A DNA stretch of 64,000 nucleotides. It comes from Tamarix chinensis (taxonomy: Eukaryota > Streptophyta > Magnoliopsida > Caryophyllales > Tamaricaceae). The translations under genes were made by a program, and so were the position numbers. The DNA is taken from NCBI GenBank assembly GCA_030549775.1, contig CM060174.1:8546527-8610526 (forward strand), in the 5' to 3' direction. This document shows positions 1 to 12,050 of this stretch, piece by piece. How positions within the stretch are numbered: position 1 is the first letter of the stretch; the number at the start of each line of letters is the position of its first letter. Under the pieces are notes generated by a model. The model worked only from the letters and a program-made list of their open reading frames with translations. It searched no databases and had not been told where the DNA came from.

Positions 1-1259
1 TAGGATAATAACACATAAATAGGCTAACATAAAATCATGCTAATAATTACAATAATAACTTAATGACGTAGTCATGTATTAATAATCATGATATAACAGC
101 ATATAATAACCTCATGACATAATCATATGATCACAGCCAAAGTACTTAGCATTCATGCTCAAGACAAAACAAGATGAACCATGATTATGATAACATAAAA
201 TAAACCATTAAGCCATCAAAGGAATCAAACAACAAAGATGGCAATAATCCAATAAAGGCACCACACAGCTAAGAAAATAATGAGACAATAAAGGAATTAT
301 ACTAGATAGGATACTTAATTATATAATAACAACATAAGCTAAAACATGCTTAAAATATAAATAAGCCTTTAAGTTGCCGATGAACAACCATGCCATTAAG
401 GTACCACATACTAAGAAAATACCAAATAATAAACAGGATACTCGGATATACATAATCAAAATAGATACCAAAATACAATCCTAGATCATGATACACTAAG
501 ATAGACCAAAACCACCAACAAAGGACAATAATCCACTGAATTGTTAGATACCAAAGAAGACACTAAATAATAAATAGGATGCTCATAATTCATGATTAGG
601 GAAACTTATGATAAATTAATAAGATAGACTTAAATCACCAAGATAAATCAATAAGAAAGATAATAAGTCATTAAGGCATCAAAAAACCAAGACAAAACTA
701 AGCCAATAAAGGTGTCAACAACCAAGAAACAATGATAAGACAATAAAGGCACCAAGAAACCAAAATACAATGGTAAGCCAATAAAGGCACCAAAAAATGA
801 GGATAAAAATGACAAACTTAGATCTACACTATCTACATAAGACAAAGTAGTTACCATCAAGCAGACATAAGATGTACAAGGCCAATAAATTCCACACTAA
901 TGTACAACAAACAATGGGGAAAAGAAAAAGAATGTATATAAAACATCCCAACCAATGGATATAATTCATGGTGCACCATCACCTAGGTAGTAATCCTTTA
1001 ATTGTCGACACACTTTAAAGGATCGTAAGTTTAGTAGAGTAAGAAGAGAATCATAACCAACTTGAGTTTTTTCCCAAAGGCGTACTTATATGGGCATACG
1101 ACACCTAATAAAAAGAGATTGTATATAGCGCAATGATCCTTGACTTAGCAACTTCTGAAAGTTGGACATCTTTACTCAATAAACTCATACACAATAACAA
1201 GAAATGTTTAAGTAATAACATATAATGCAAAATCCACATAAGTTGATTCACAACTCAAT
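1..1259. repeat. A-rich repeat region with a 37-38 bp tandem array
   Basis: No gene seen. Around 665-812 about four degenerate tandem copies of a 37-38 bp unit containing CAATAAAGGCACCAA are visible; looser matches continue at about 240-295 and 360-420. The array resembles in style, not clearly in sequence, the 58-bp array inside the long LTR at 39456. Confidence 0.5.
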
Positions 1260-1512
1260 TGTAATATCCCAAATTGAGAGAAGTGTTATAAAGATTGATA
1301 TGGCTACTTATATCAATGTGGTATACCATCCTTTTCATGATTTTATCCTAAGAACTCTATATTTAAGCTTGCTAGCTATGGAGCAATTTTTTAGGATGGG
1401 TGTTCCTCTAGGGAAGTTTCATAAATTTTCTAAATCATTCTCAAGAAGGTGTGAGTGGGGAAAAGACATGTTAAAAGGATTTGTGTTAATCGTATCAACT
1501 TGGAGTATTACA
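1260..1512 (+). repeat. Cassandra 5' LTR
   Basis: 253 bases with a degraded 5S-like core (ATTTAAGCTTGCT near 1351 and AGGATGGGTG near 1393). Its 5S boxes are more mutated than those of the 3' LTR. Confidence 0.8.
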
Positions 1513-1659
1513 AATGGTATTAGAGAAAAACTATAAATGTGAGTTAAACTTAGATGAGTCAGTCAATCACCTAGTGGGATGATTCTTGGGATAACCTCTA
1601 TTAAGATAGTTAGTTGTTGAGGTGCAACAAGGACGTTGCATTCTTTGAGTGAGGATGAT

Positions 1660-1967
1660 TGTAATACACCAAACTAAGTGTAATGTTATAAATACTGATC
1701 TGGCTACTTATATCAGCATGGTATGACATCCTTTTGGGGATTCCATTCTAAAAACTCCACAGTTAAGCATGCTAGCTGTAGAATAATTTTTTAGGATGGG
1801 TGACCCTCCTAAGGAAATTTTAGAAAATTTCTAAAAATTTCTCAAGAAGCGCGTGAGTGGTAAAAATACGTGCTAAAAAGACTCGTATTGATCTGTGGGG
1901 CTAGTCGATTAATTTGAAAGCACTCCAAGGTATCCCCTGCTTGGTTGTATTGACTTAGGGTGTTACA
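1660..1967 (+). repeat. Cassandra 3' LTR
   Basis: 308 bases with the better-preserved 5S-like core (AGTTAAGCATGCT and AGGATGGGTGACC), preceded by a purine-rich run (about 1645-1657) that fits a polypurine tract. Confidence 0.8.
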
Positions 1968-4900
1968 TCAACGAATACCAAAATCGCTTAAAAGGATTCT
2001 AGAGATCTAAAATCAAACTAAAGCTATCTGGGAAAAAACTAAGTCATGAATCCCAAAACAAATTAAATGTGTTGAAACCAACAAGTCTTTACAAGGGCAT
2101 AGGAGTCCACCAAAACCAAAAACCACACCAACATATTACAAGGCCTAGAAGCCAAATTAATAAAAATCAAAGACTAGAAGCTAATACAAAAATAAAGTAG
2201 GTCATAAGCTAGATTAAACAAAACCATTAACAAAGATTATAAGCCAACCATAAGAAACTAAAGGCAAAGCCAAGCCAAAACCCCAAGGGCATAGCCCAAA
2301 ACATCAAAACTAAAGGCATTTAAGCCTCACCAGCCCAAGCAACACTTAACCGGGTAAAATCACTTTAATATGAAACCCCAACAATAATTAAGTATAAATA
2401 ATCACATTTGAAGCCATACATAACCAAATCAATGACAGAAAATAACTTAGAATACCAAGATAGGTCAAATGGGAACTTTTTCCCATAAAACATTATTCAC
2501 AGTCAATGGAAAATGTCATTTTATACCAAAATACTTAAATCTAAAAATATAAAATATTTATTAATGAGAAATACTATTCACATCAATAGGCTATTAACGT
2601 TAATACATTATTAATATTAATACACTATTCACATTAAAAACTATTAACATCGAATGATTATTTAAGTAAAAACATTATTCCCATGAAAAGACTTTTCACG
2701 TCAAGAGACGATTAATGTCAAAGGATTATTAATTTTAAATTATTATTAATGCTAAAATACTATCTCTGTAAAACACTATTATACTTAAATATCCAAAATT
2801 TATTAAAAACATTCAAAATCAAGAATAAAACCCACTGTATCAAGATTATGTTATAATTAACATGTAACGCTTTGAAGATATTTAAGAAATGTAAGAACAT
2901 TTCAAGAATACCTGAATAAAGTATAAAGCAACCCACTTTAATAGATTCAAAATTGAAGTATTCTGCATACAAACAACTTTTGGTCATTTAATTAGAAACT
3001 TAGGAATTGAGTTTCTTAATTCACAATTGAAAGTTTTTTTCTTCAAGTTTTGAATAAGGTTCAAATAATTAAATACTTATTTCACCCCATCTTGAGTATT
3101 TTGCTCACTACTTAGTGCACTAACCCTTTCAAATACTCTTAAAGCCTTTTAATTTCATCATTATAAGGTGGAGTAGAGTTGTAGAGATCATGTAATTTTA
3201 ATATTCACTTATTGGTTATCCAAGAAAGTGGAAGTAATAGGTAGCACAAGTTTTATAAGTTCTGTAGAGAACATGGATTTAAAATGATCAATACTCATGG
3301 ATGAAATAATAGCCTAGTTAGTAGTATAGGGGTTTCTAGGTAGTTAAAGGCTCCTAATTTCACTAAGTTTCCTCTTATGGTTGGTTTATGTGTGGAAAAT
3401 TCATGTATATGTAACCCTATCCTTGACCCACTTGTCTTTGGATCTTTGGTGCAATTATGTTCCATCCTTTTTTAACAAGATCGAGGTGTTTATTTTCAAG
3501 GTGCTTAAGAGTTTCTAGGTTTTGATGTGTGAGGGAGAGTTTGGTAATGGTGAACAGATGATAGGGTGGATTGAATATGAGATTTTAGAGTTCCCAATTA
3601 CACATTTATTAAGAATAAGGAGATAAGTATATAGGTAAGATGGAAGAGAACCCGCTCCACCACTTAGGCTGAGCCAAATAGATAGAAGGTCTTTGTGGAA
3701 AAAAGGAGGGTGAGTCTAATAAGAGTAGTGGTTACTTGAAGTCATAGGGAAATAAGAATAGATGCACAAGGGTATTTAGTGAACCTAGCTAAAGGGGCAA
3801 GCACATTATCCAATCTCTCTCTAATGTTGAATTACATTTGATATTTATTAGTTTATGTGTATGTTGGTCCTATGAAGCCAATGTATATAAGTGCACAACG
3901 ATCTTGCATCCTCATGAATATGTTGCAACTCTTGTATTAAGATTGTTACCTAATTTCCTTTTTTTCTAATCCATTTGTAAATACATTATAGTCATCCATA
4001 CATCCCTAATGATTGTTAGTAGAGGATGTCAAACATTTATTTATTTATTTTATATTTGTCATATATTCTAGTGGTTAGGTAGGCCCATAAACACCTATGA
4101 GATTCCAAGGGGTAGAATTAGTCTACTATGTGATGGTTAATGTAATATGGGGAGCAATTAATCACATGAACTTAGATTTCACTAGTCCAAAACTTTTAGA
4201 GGCCCCCTTAACTAAACATAACATAGATGATGTAGTGGTAAAAGGAGCCTAGGTTGGATACAATAAGGAGTGGGGAGGGTGTGGAACATTTGTTTTATGA
4301 AAGGAAAAAAATGATTGGTGGATTATACGAATGACTGCAATGTAGAATTGTCAAGTCATTCCCAACACCACAATAATTTCATAAGGGAATCTATTTTATT
4401 GCAACCATTTAGGGACAATCATGGCCCTTGGAGAGAAAATGATGAAAGGGATGGAAAATAAAGAATGAGTAGCATGGTTATCAAGGTTAATACATTTGGC
4501 AGATGTATTAATAGAAATGATAATATCAAAGGAAGTGGAATATGTTTTCAATTTGCAAGTGGATGATAAGCAGACATTAAGGTAGGTTGGTGCTGAAGGT
4601 GGGGGAGTTATGATTGGTTTATTTGTTGGGAAAGGAGGTTGGTAAACTTTAGTTTGTAGGACGAGAAATCTATGATAATGGTAGTTAGTTTATGAAAAGC
4701 AATGTGGTGGGTAAATCATCAAAGGTGGTTGGGAACAAACAATAATTTTTAGCCCATATTGGTACATCTTCATGATTCTAGGTATAGTAATTGGACAGTA
4801 AAGGTAATTTTTACAATTATTGATAACTACTCAGATGGTAAATATTTTTACAATTATTGGTAACTACTCGGATGGTGAATGTTTTTGGGGTAAAGGGTGC

Positions 4901-5400
4901 CTCCAATTTTGTCAACATTTTGGTCTTGCTAATTGACGCAGCCATTAACCCCAATAGAGTCCTCCCTGTGGGGAAATTTTGTTGCCTCAATAACTCCAAT
5001 TGTTCAATTGTCCAATCTACAAAAAGGAGGTATGAATGTGGCATTCTTCAATAAGCTTCCATATAGCCACAAAATGAACAAAAAGAGTGCGTCATGTTTT
5101 AGAGTAGCAATCAAGGGGTGGCACGGGTCGATCTTAGGCAGTTTGTAATATTGATGATCAATTGGAGTGATATGCGGTTGGGAGGTAAATTGTGGATTTG
5201 GACCCAAAGGTCGAAGTAAGCGAAGTTATACATTTGAATAGGATGACTTGACAGACATCACTCAAATGATGATATTCATGGACGCTCCATGGGGCATCAA
5301 GGATGACACGATCCTTCTTCTTTTTTTCTTTTTTTGTGTGTGTGTTGCAAAGTGTGTCCGAAAACATATGTCCGCATGATCGACAGTCAGAAACTCTCGG
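1968..5400. other. AT-rich unassigned sequence with two small repeat arrays
   Basis: No gene recognised. About 2480-2780 is a degenerate short-period repeat built from ACTATTCACATTAA-like units. At 4810-4884 a unit of about 37 bp (ACAATTATTGRTAACTAC...) is duplicated in tandem. The stretch 3400-4750 has somewhat higher G content on the plus strand and short broken ORFs, suggesting a decayed mobile element that I cannot place. Confidence 0.4.
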
Positions 5401-5403
5401 TGG

Positions 5404-5441
5404 TTTTTCATTATTTTTTTTATAAAAAAAATAATGAAAAA
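5404..5441. repeat. Perfect 38-bp palindrome
   Basis: Arms of 19 bases without a spacer (TTTTTCATTATTTTTTTTA and its exact reverse complement). It lies about 730 bases beyond the HUS1 stop. Confidence 0.85.
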
Positions 5442-6168
5442 AAAAACTATTACAGATTTGAGATATAAATTTTCTCTACGAGTAAAATTTAAGCATAAGA
5501 ATATACTGTCTGCTGATTGCATGGCATCCGAGAGTACACAGTGATATCATCCGAGACTAAAGATTGTTTTATCACAACATGCAAGGTTCGTGCTAAAAAT
5601 CATGTCACAGAGGTCCAAGATCGACGTCTTCCGACATGGCATGCTTGGCATTTTTGGATACCATAGTCGGGAGGCAAGGAAAGGACACCCAAACCATAGA
5701 TAATGTTATTAGCACATATCAAACAATAAGATAAGGCCAATAGTCACATGACTTAATAAAAAATATAGTGGCAGTCACGCAAAGCTCGATCAACACTTGC
5801 ACACCAAGCTAATCAATCGAGATAGATCATAGTAATGGCAAAAATAGAGAAGAACGTGGCAAAAATATGTTGTGGAAATCAATTTGCTTTGTCGGAAATA
5901 GTTCCTTGGTAGACGAGTTTGTAAGACAGCAAAGTTGTCTCAAAGAGACAAGGCCACAAACCAAAAGAATACAGCCTACGAATAATGCTGTATATTTACT
6001 GAATAGCAACTCCTCCAAACTACCTCTAAACAATGCAATCGAAATTTGAGAAGTACATATTAACCAAGAAGATGAATTAAAACCAAGCTGCAGAAAAAGA
6101 AGACCAAACCCACTCTGAAGAACTCTGTTGATCACAATTCTTAGTGTCAGCCCCTGACTGAAATCCTG
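5442..6168 (-). other. HUS1 3' flank, probable 3' UTR in its proximal part
   Basis: Sequence just downstream of the HUS1 stop. The portion nearest the stop (about 5900-6168) has less extreme base composition than the far AT-rich sequence and no ORF of its own, so it is most simply the 3' untranslated region and termination region. I see no defined poly(A) signal that I would commit to. The rest holds no recognisable gene. Confidence 0.35.
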
Positions 6169-7098
6169 CTAAGATCCAGGATCAAGCACGGGAAGCCGAC
6201 AATGGAGTGTAAAAGAACTATCAGTCTGCCTTGAGCCAGGAACAATGAACTGGAAAACTACAACTAAAGAACCAGACTGAGTTCCAACACCATAAAAAGC
6301 ACAATCGGGCTTCGCCAAATGATACTGTAAACACTTGGCAAAATGCTTCATACTCACTTGCACATTCTCTCCATCCTCATCCCCACCACCATTTGCTCCA
6401 CCATCATCACCACCACCTCCTCTCCCGCCCAACACCCTCAACCTCCTAAACTCAGCACCAAGAGTAACCAAACTCGTCGAGACCTTCAAATGCAATTCCC
6501 CTTTCTTACTTATGAAAACACTCATTACATCTCCTAATTGCTTCATCCGATCCACAAAATTCAACATTCGACTCAACTCTTCAACCCCAACAAGCGTCCT
6601 TGGCAAGTCCTGAGCATCATCAAGGGCAGCCTGGAGCTCCATAACCTGAGCCCTAGATAAAGGTTTCGAAATGGGCACATCCTGAACCACCGCAGAAGTA
6701 TAACCTTTAGTCTCGAAGGAAAGAAATGGCATTGATTGGGTACAATTAGGGGGTAATTTCTTGACGAGCTTGATTTGGAGGCGATCTGCAGGATTGGGTC
6801 CACTGCCACAGCAGATTGTGCCGGCGCTGCGGAGAGCGCGAAGGAAGAGGGAGAGGTCGATGGAGAAAGCGATGCGGTCTGCGTTTTGACTTGAGATTCG
6901 ATAATCAAAGAATAGTGCTTCTTTGCGAAATTGAGCGATTGATTGAACTCCGTCGTTTGTAAACTGGTTATGGAGGAAGAAGACATCTGTCGTTGTTAGG
7001 TAGACATGGCAGACTTTGCCCATCTTTTCAAGGGCAGGGATGAATCTTTTCTCTAATAGAGTTACGCCATTATCCGTGACAAATGCTTTGAATTTCAT
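6169..7098 (-). CDS. HUS1: HUS1 checkpoint clamp subunit, intronless, 309 aa
   Basis: Encodes the HUS1 subunit of the 9-1-1 (RAD9-RAD1-HUS1) clamp, a PCNA-like ring loaded in the nucleus at damaged DNA to activate checkpoint kinase signalling and repair. The protein opens MKFKAFVTDNGVTLLEKRF, the usual N-terminus of the family, followed by CHVYLTTTDVFFLHNQF and the hydrophobic RIAFSIDLSLFLRALRSA segment; the second clamp lobe covers about residues 135-300. An in-frame ATG 14 codons upstream (7140) exists, but the family starts at MKFKA, so 7098 is preferred. A Gly/Asp-rich insertion at residues 224-245 sits between two clamp strands and is encoded by a trinucleotide-like run; it looks like an expanded surface loop. 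There is one uninterrupted exon, stop TAG at 6169-6171. No neighbouring gene is linked to it. The family call is firm; the exact start is likely. Confidence 0.93.
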   Translation of the reverse strand: MKFKAFVTDNGVTLLEKRFIPALEKMGKVCHVYLTTTDVFFLHNQFTNDGVQSIAQFRKEALFFDYRISSQNADRIAFSIDLSLFLRALRSAGTICCGSGPNPADRLQIKLVKKLPPNCTQSMPFLSFETKGYTSAVVQDVPISKPLSRAQVMELQAALDDAQDLPRTLVGVEELSRMLNFVDRMKQLGDVMSVFISKKGELHLKVSTSLVTLGAEFRRLRVLGGRGGGGDDGGANGGGDEDGENVQVSMKHFAKCLQYHLAKPDCAFYGVGTQSGSLVVVFQFIVPGSRQTDSSFTLHCRLPVLDPGS

Positions 7099-7330
7099 GG
7101 TGTTGGACAAAGGATTTGGAACTGGAGGTGGAGCGAACAAAGAAGGGGCGTGCGAGCGAAAAGGCCCTCGGCACTCGGAGGCTTCAGGTCTTCGGTGCCT
7201 GTTTTAATTTGTGTACGTAGAGAAAGGCGCGAGTGAAACTAAAAATACATGGTTCGTCGCCAAATTCCAAATTTCACTACCAAAGGATTTAGGGTATGTT
7301 TGGGGGCGTTTCTATATTAAATACCTGTTT
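7099..7330 (-). promoter_or_regulatory. HUS1 5' leader and putative core promoter
   Basis: The sequence upstream of the preferred HUS1 start. A TATA-like stretch read on the minus strand (TATTTAATATA) lies at 7313-7323, which would place a transcription start near 7280 and give a leader of about 180 bases. An E2F-like octamer with one mismatch (TTTGGCGA, minus strand) is at 7257-7264. All of this is motif reading only; no transcript evidence is available. Confidence 0.3.
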
Positions 7331-7604
7331 TTAATTATAATTTGTAAAAATTTAGATAATTTTTTAAAAAATATAAGTTAAAAAAATTAATTACAATAGA
7401 AAATTGCTAACATAAAATTATGGTTGGAAATATTGAAAGAACAAGGGTATGTTGATTTTGTCAAGACTTGCTAGCATAATCTAATTTAATAAAAATTAAA
7501 TATTAATATTTAGATAAAATTAATAGAATATTATAATAATTATTAATAATTAATATAATACATATAATATCTTTATTATTACTAAATGTTGTAACAATGA
7601 AGGT

Positions 7605-7605
7605 G

Positions 7606-7638
<33 letters not shown>
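7605..7638 (+). repeat. (ATA)n microsatellite
   Basis: Uninterrupted trinucleotide run between HUS1 and the AT-rich sequence. Confidence 0.95.
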
Positions 7639-9666
7639 TGTATAAAGAATATATTTTATTAAAATGGTTAGTATTGATAGTGATTTTGGTAATAATAATA
7701 TTTAATAAAATAAAATATTCACAAAACTATAGTATTAATAATATTTATTTATTTATTATTATTATTTATATTATTATCATTGTTATTATTAATAATTATT
7801 ATGATGTGGATCTTACCCTTGTTTTTTAAATTGGATAAGTTGATTGTCTAGTTGGGTCATACATGTCTATAGTGATATATGGTATTTTGTGCTCTATTGG
7901 ATTCAAAGAAATATGGCAACAATTTAAAATATATTGTCATGCCTAGACTTATAATACAAAAGAATGTAAAGAAGAGTTTTGTTATGTTTTATCGTACAGT
8001 AAATGGTGAGAGGTATAAAGACTACTTTGATAGGTTGGATAGACTGCCGACCTAATTAGTTTTAGTCTTTGAAACTTGAGAAGTAATTTTCATAATGCAT
8101 TTGGTTTTAATAAAATTAAGGAATATTGCACAAAATGTCTTTCTATTTTTATGAAATGTAATCTATACTCCTACTCGATTCTACGTTTTCTGAGCCTATA
8201 TAAATGCCTTCATTGTATAGAGTTGTGATATATGCATAGTATTCACATATTGGGGTGTGAAGAAAAATAACTAAGATTGAATTCTTGGGGTTTTAGATCT
8301 AGAGGATTTATCTAGGGAAGTCTTAACTAGGAAAGATCATTATTTTATTAAGTGGATTAATGAAGAAGTTTTTCCTTAATAATCTTGGTGAGGATAAAAA
8401 TATGTGTTGTGTTCATTCTATATAATGACTTGTGATGATAGTAATGCAAGATTCAAATTTGATAACCCTTATTTTCTATTCTGCATAGTTTATTATTCTC
8501 TATTTTGTTTGACTGTCTAGGGTAGTACAAATAGATTTGCATACATAGGTCTATTATATCTAGAAGGGTTATTGTAGGTTGCAGGATAGGTTCAACACAA
8601 ACATTCATTGCATGGTTGCCAACAATTATACCACACGGTGTTGGGTTTAGACCTTATATGACTAGCTCTTGTGAGAGCTTTATGTTATACATGACCTTAT
8701 AGGATTAATACTATTAATTAATGATAAATGGTATATTTGTATGTGAGTAACCTTGTGAGGTAACCTCCGATATTAGATTATAAATAAATGATAAAATTAA
8801 GATGCAATTAACCTTATGATGTTATCATATAATTATAAAACATGTGTGATGTATATGGGGTTTTCTTTGGTCACCTCAATTAGAACGCATAAACATAAAG
8901 GGGAATGTATATAAGGTTTTTGATTCCCTAGAGTTAGCTTCATATGGGTTGATCTTCATGCTAAAGATCATCTATCACTTATGGGTCGTTGTGACCCACC
9001 AATTGACAAACCTTATATATGATGCAGTGTACTTATAAATTGATATTTATTCCCATAATATATACTCCTGTTTTATCTATTAGAATCTACAAACTTTTTA
9101 GATGGTATACATATTTAAAGACTATTGACCTTATTGATTAGGATATCCTATTGTATATCCTAGTGACTTGATACGATATAGGTCGCAGCCCATGATTAAT
9201 ATTTCTAATGACCTATGGTCCATGATTCATATACTCTATTAAGTTAGATTACCCATAAATAACAAAATGAGCTCATGTGATATGTGATCTCACATGCTAA
9301 AAGTAAAATGAGAATACGTACTTAGTAGATGTATTTTTGAATATGTGTTGATGCTTATGTTTTCAAATGTCCTCTGTATGATTTCCATGTATGTATATAT
9401 ATGTGTAGACAATATACACCTCATATCAGTGCCATATGCTTTACTTATTACGTCAACTCATCCCGATTCTATACTTAGTTATTAATAATTCATTATGATG
9501 ATCTAGGTATTATTGATATTAGGGGAGATGGAGGCAAAATGCAGGTTGATCGTAGGTAGACTCTACCCAAGTAGTAGTATTTGGGGATCAAGAAAGAGAC
9601 TATGCTTTTGTGCTTAAGATATTGGTGATTTTTGGGTTGTGTGGCCACCATTTTAGGTATAGCTAT

Positions 9667-9687
9667 TGTGTGTGTGTGTGTGTGTGT
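9667..9687 (+). repeat. (GT)n microsatellite
   Basis: About ten GT dinucleotides. Confidence 0.95.
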
Positions 9688-10139
9688 TAGACTTTATCAT
9701 TCAATATACTATATCATGCTCTACTTTTGAATGGTTTAGTTTCTTTATCCTTGTATTCAATATAAGTTAGGTTCGTGGCAAATACCTCGCTTATATTAGA
9801 TAAGATGATAATGTCATGTGGTTTTGATTTGGTTTCTACACAATAATAATTTTAAAATGCATATTTTTGTAGTAAAAAAATATAGATCTCATGGTGTCAT
9901 TTGAAGATGGAATTTTTAATGATTTAATTTTGATTTTCAAGCCTTGAGATGACAATGTTTCTTTTTTATTGTTATAATTCTTAAAATTCATCCAAGCTAA
10001 TTTTTTATAAGAATAGTTTCACTTGAAATTTTAATTTTTATTTGAAAATTTTAATATAAAGATATATTGATGAGAAACATTATTATACTTGGATTATTTT
10101 TTTAGAAATAGAAATTATAAGAAATAAGATAAATTATAA

Positions 10140-10956
10140 CTTAGATATGTTAATTAACCAAAAAAATATCCATTATCATTTGTCATTATGATATAAAGAT
10201 TTATAAATGACCAAAATTTATTTCATTATATTACCACAACTATTACATCCATGTGTCATTAAGTTAAACATTATTATGATAGTTACATTAGTTTTAAAAC
10301 TATTAAATTCTAAGAATCGATAATTTTTGAGAATAGACAATGTAATGAAAAATTCCATTTTCATTTATTGTTATAGTGTAAAGATTATTACATTTCATTT
10401 CAGTAAATTCACCATTATTATAATAATTACATTATCATTATCTTTTAGAAAGTTAAACCCTAAAAAATATAAGAAAATGTAAATAATCAAAAAATATCAT
10501 TTTCATAGGTTATAAATAAAAGTCTATCAACGACTAGGAGTTATTTCATTATATAATCATAATTATAATGTTACTTGTCATTAATTTTTTATGATTTAAA
10601 TAATTATATTAACTTTTAAACAACTTAATTATAAGAAGGAAGATAAGGAATTGTTCTCTTCAACTTAATTTTAGAACTTATCAAATTAGATCATTTTAGA
10701 TTAGGTCATATCAATAAGAAATTAATAGTAAAAAGTATAATAATGATATAAATGATAATAATAATAATACCAATAAAAGAAACATAACTTATGATGATGA
10801 TGATGATGATGATGACTCATTAAAAAAATTACTTTAAATAATATCATACTAGATCAGCAAAATAAGTTGAGTAGAACATGTTCAAAATAATGCCTAAGAA
10901 AAAGGTAAGTTAATAGAAAATAACATTTTCATTCATTATTGTAATAATAATACAGT
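10140..10956. repeat. Decayed tandem (satellite-like) array, part 1
   Basis: Three or four degenerate copies of a unit of roughly 150-180 bp can be followed by the recurring block CATTTTCATTTATTGTTATA...AAAGATTTAT...TTTCATTAT...ATTACATT. The array breaks off at the left end of the long LTR (10957) and resumes at 15938. A (GAT)n tract is at 10791-10815. Confidence 0.5.
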
Positions 10957-11700
10957 TGTAACACCCCAAAAATTTACTATTGAAAAATTTCGTTTTATTA
11001 AAAGAATAAGCGGAAGCAAAATATAAAATGGTGAATTTCGGGGATATTACTGTCACACTTAGTACCAGACAAATTCACTCATACTATTCCAATACCAAGT
11101 GCTAAGGCTAAAGAATGAAATATCAATTGCTAGAAATTCAAATCATATTTAAAATCAGAGTAGCGCAAATAAACATCTTGCAAGACTAAAGTCCACCAAT
11201 GGTGGTTACAAAAATGAAGATTACATTCAAACCAAGAGTTAGAAAGGGAAGTAGTAAAACCCTATCAAATTCCGGACAATCCTTATACTCTTTCTTGTTG
11301 TCCACTTGAGTAGCACCTGAAAATAGACCTGCAAGGGACACTGCCCAATGAATAGACAGGGGCCCCATGAATGGGACCCTTTAGTACTATGGTACTGAGT
11401 AACCCTTTAAAAACACACTTAAAAGTAGGCTCGCAATGTAACACATGATATACTACTATATCCATACGTAACGACAGGTGTAAACATAATATTTAGATCC
11501 ATACATTCACAGATTCAACAAGTCGATCAAATATTAATGGTGTATAGGAATCATTCACTTTCGTACATTTGCATACTTAATAAGCCAACCGGATATTAAT
11601 AGGCCATAATGAATAATTAATACTTTTAGGGCTTTAACGCCATTAGTCCATCATTAATCAATCATCTCAGATTATAAATGTCTATGTGAGTGCGGGAACC

Positions 11701-12050
11701 CCACTATTATAGTCGGTGGACTAGAAATACAAACAGGGCAGAACGCTTCTGACCACTATTATTCGCCGGTGGACCGGTCTCAGGGCAGAACGCTCCTGGC
11801 CACTATTATTCGCTGGTGGACCGGTCTGACCCCAACTCACAAGGTGTTCCACTGCAAGTGATTAGTGTCTTTTCCATGTCTTATTGTTATTATGTTTGGT
11901 TTGTTGAGCACGGAATCCCCCACTATTATAGCCGGTGGACCGAAAATACATATAGGGCAAAACACTCCTGACCACTATTATTTGCCGATGGACCGGTCAC
12001 CGGGGCACCTCAGCTCCTGCCCACTATTATTCGCCGGTGGACCGGTCTGG
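11701..12050 (+). repeat. Six-copy CCACTATTAT...GGTGG motif cluster, LTR A
   Basis: Copies start at 11701, 11753, 11800, 11920, 11972 and 12021, in two groups of three separated by a spacer with GGTGTTCCACTG. Each has CCAC...GTGG complementary ends, and most continue into GACCGG. Confidence 0.85.

Larger units (their letters stand above)
1260..1967 (+). mobile_element. Cassandra-type TRIM retrotransposon with 5S rRNA-derived LTRs
   Basis: A short non-coding LTR retrotransposon. LTR1 is 1260-1512 and LTR2 1660-1967; both begin TGTAATA and end TTACA. Immediately inside LTR1 is TGGTATTAGAGA (1515-1526), matching 10 of 12 positions of the initiator-tRNA-Met primer binding site TGGTATCAGAGC. The flanks are TCAAT (1255-1259) and TCAAC (1968-1972), a 4/5 target duplication. 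Each LTR carries a sequence resembling the 3' two thirds of 5S rRNA: in LTR2 AGTTAAGCATGCT at 1761 and AGGATGGGTGACC at 1793, the A-box and C-box parts of the 5S internal promoter. That combination is the hallmark of Cassandra. LTR1 lacks about 55 bases present near the 3' end of LTR2. There is no coding capacity, as expected. Confidence 0.88.
7331..10139. other. AT-rich intergenic sequence with simple repeats
   Basis: No gene recognised. An (ATA)n tract lies at 7605-7638 and a (GT)n tract at 9667-9687. A stretch near 8190-8220 has a promoter-like TATATAAATG sequence that could belong to an old LTR, but no partner or boundary was found. Confidence 0.4.

Noticed and set aside
1300..1420. Functional 5S rRNA gene
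   Set aside because: Too diverged, lacks the 5' third, and is contained within Cassandra LTRs.
7257..7264. E2F binding site in the HUS1 promoter
   Set aside because: TTTGGCGA misses the last position of the usual consensus; a single imperfect match is weak.
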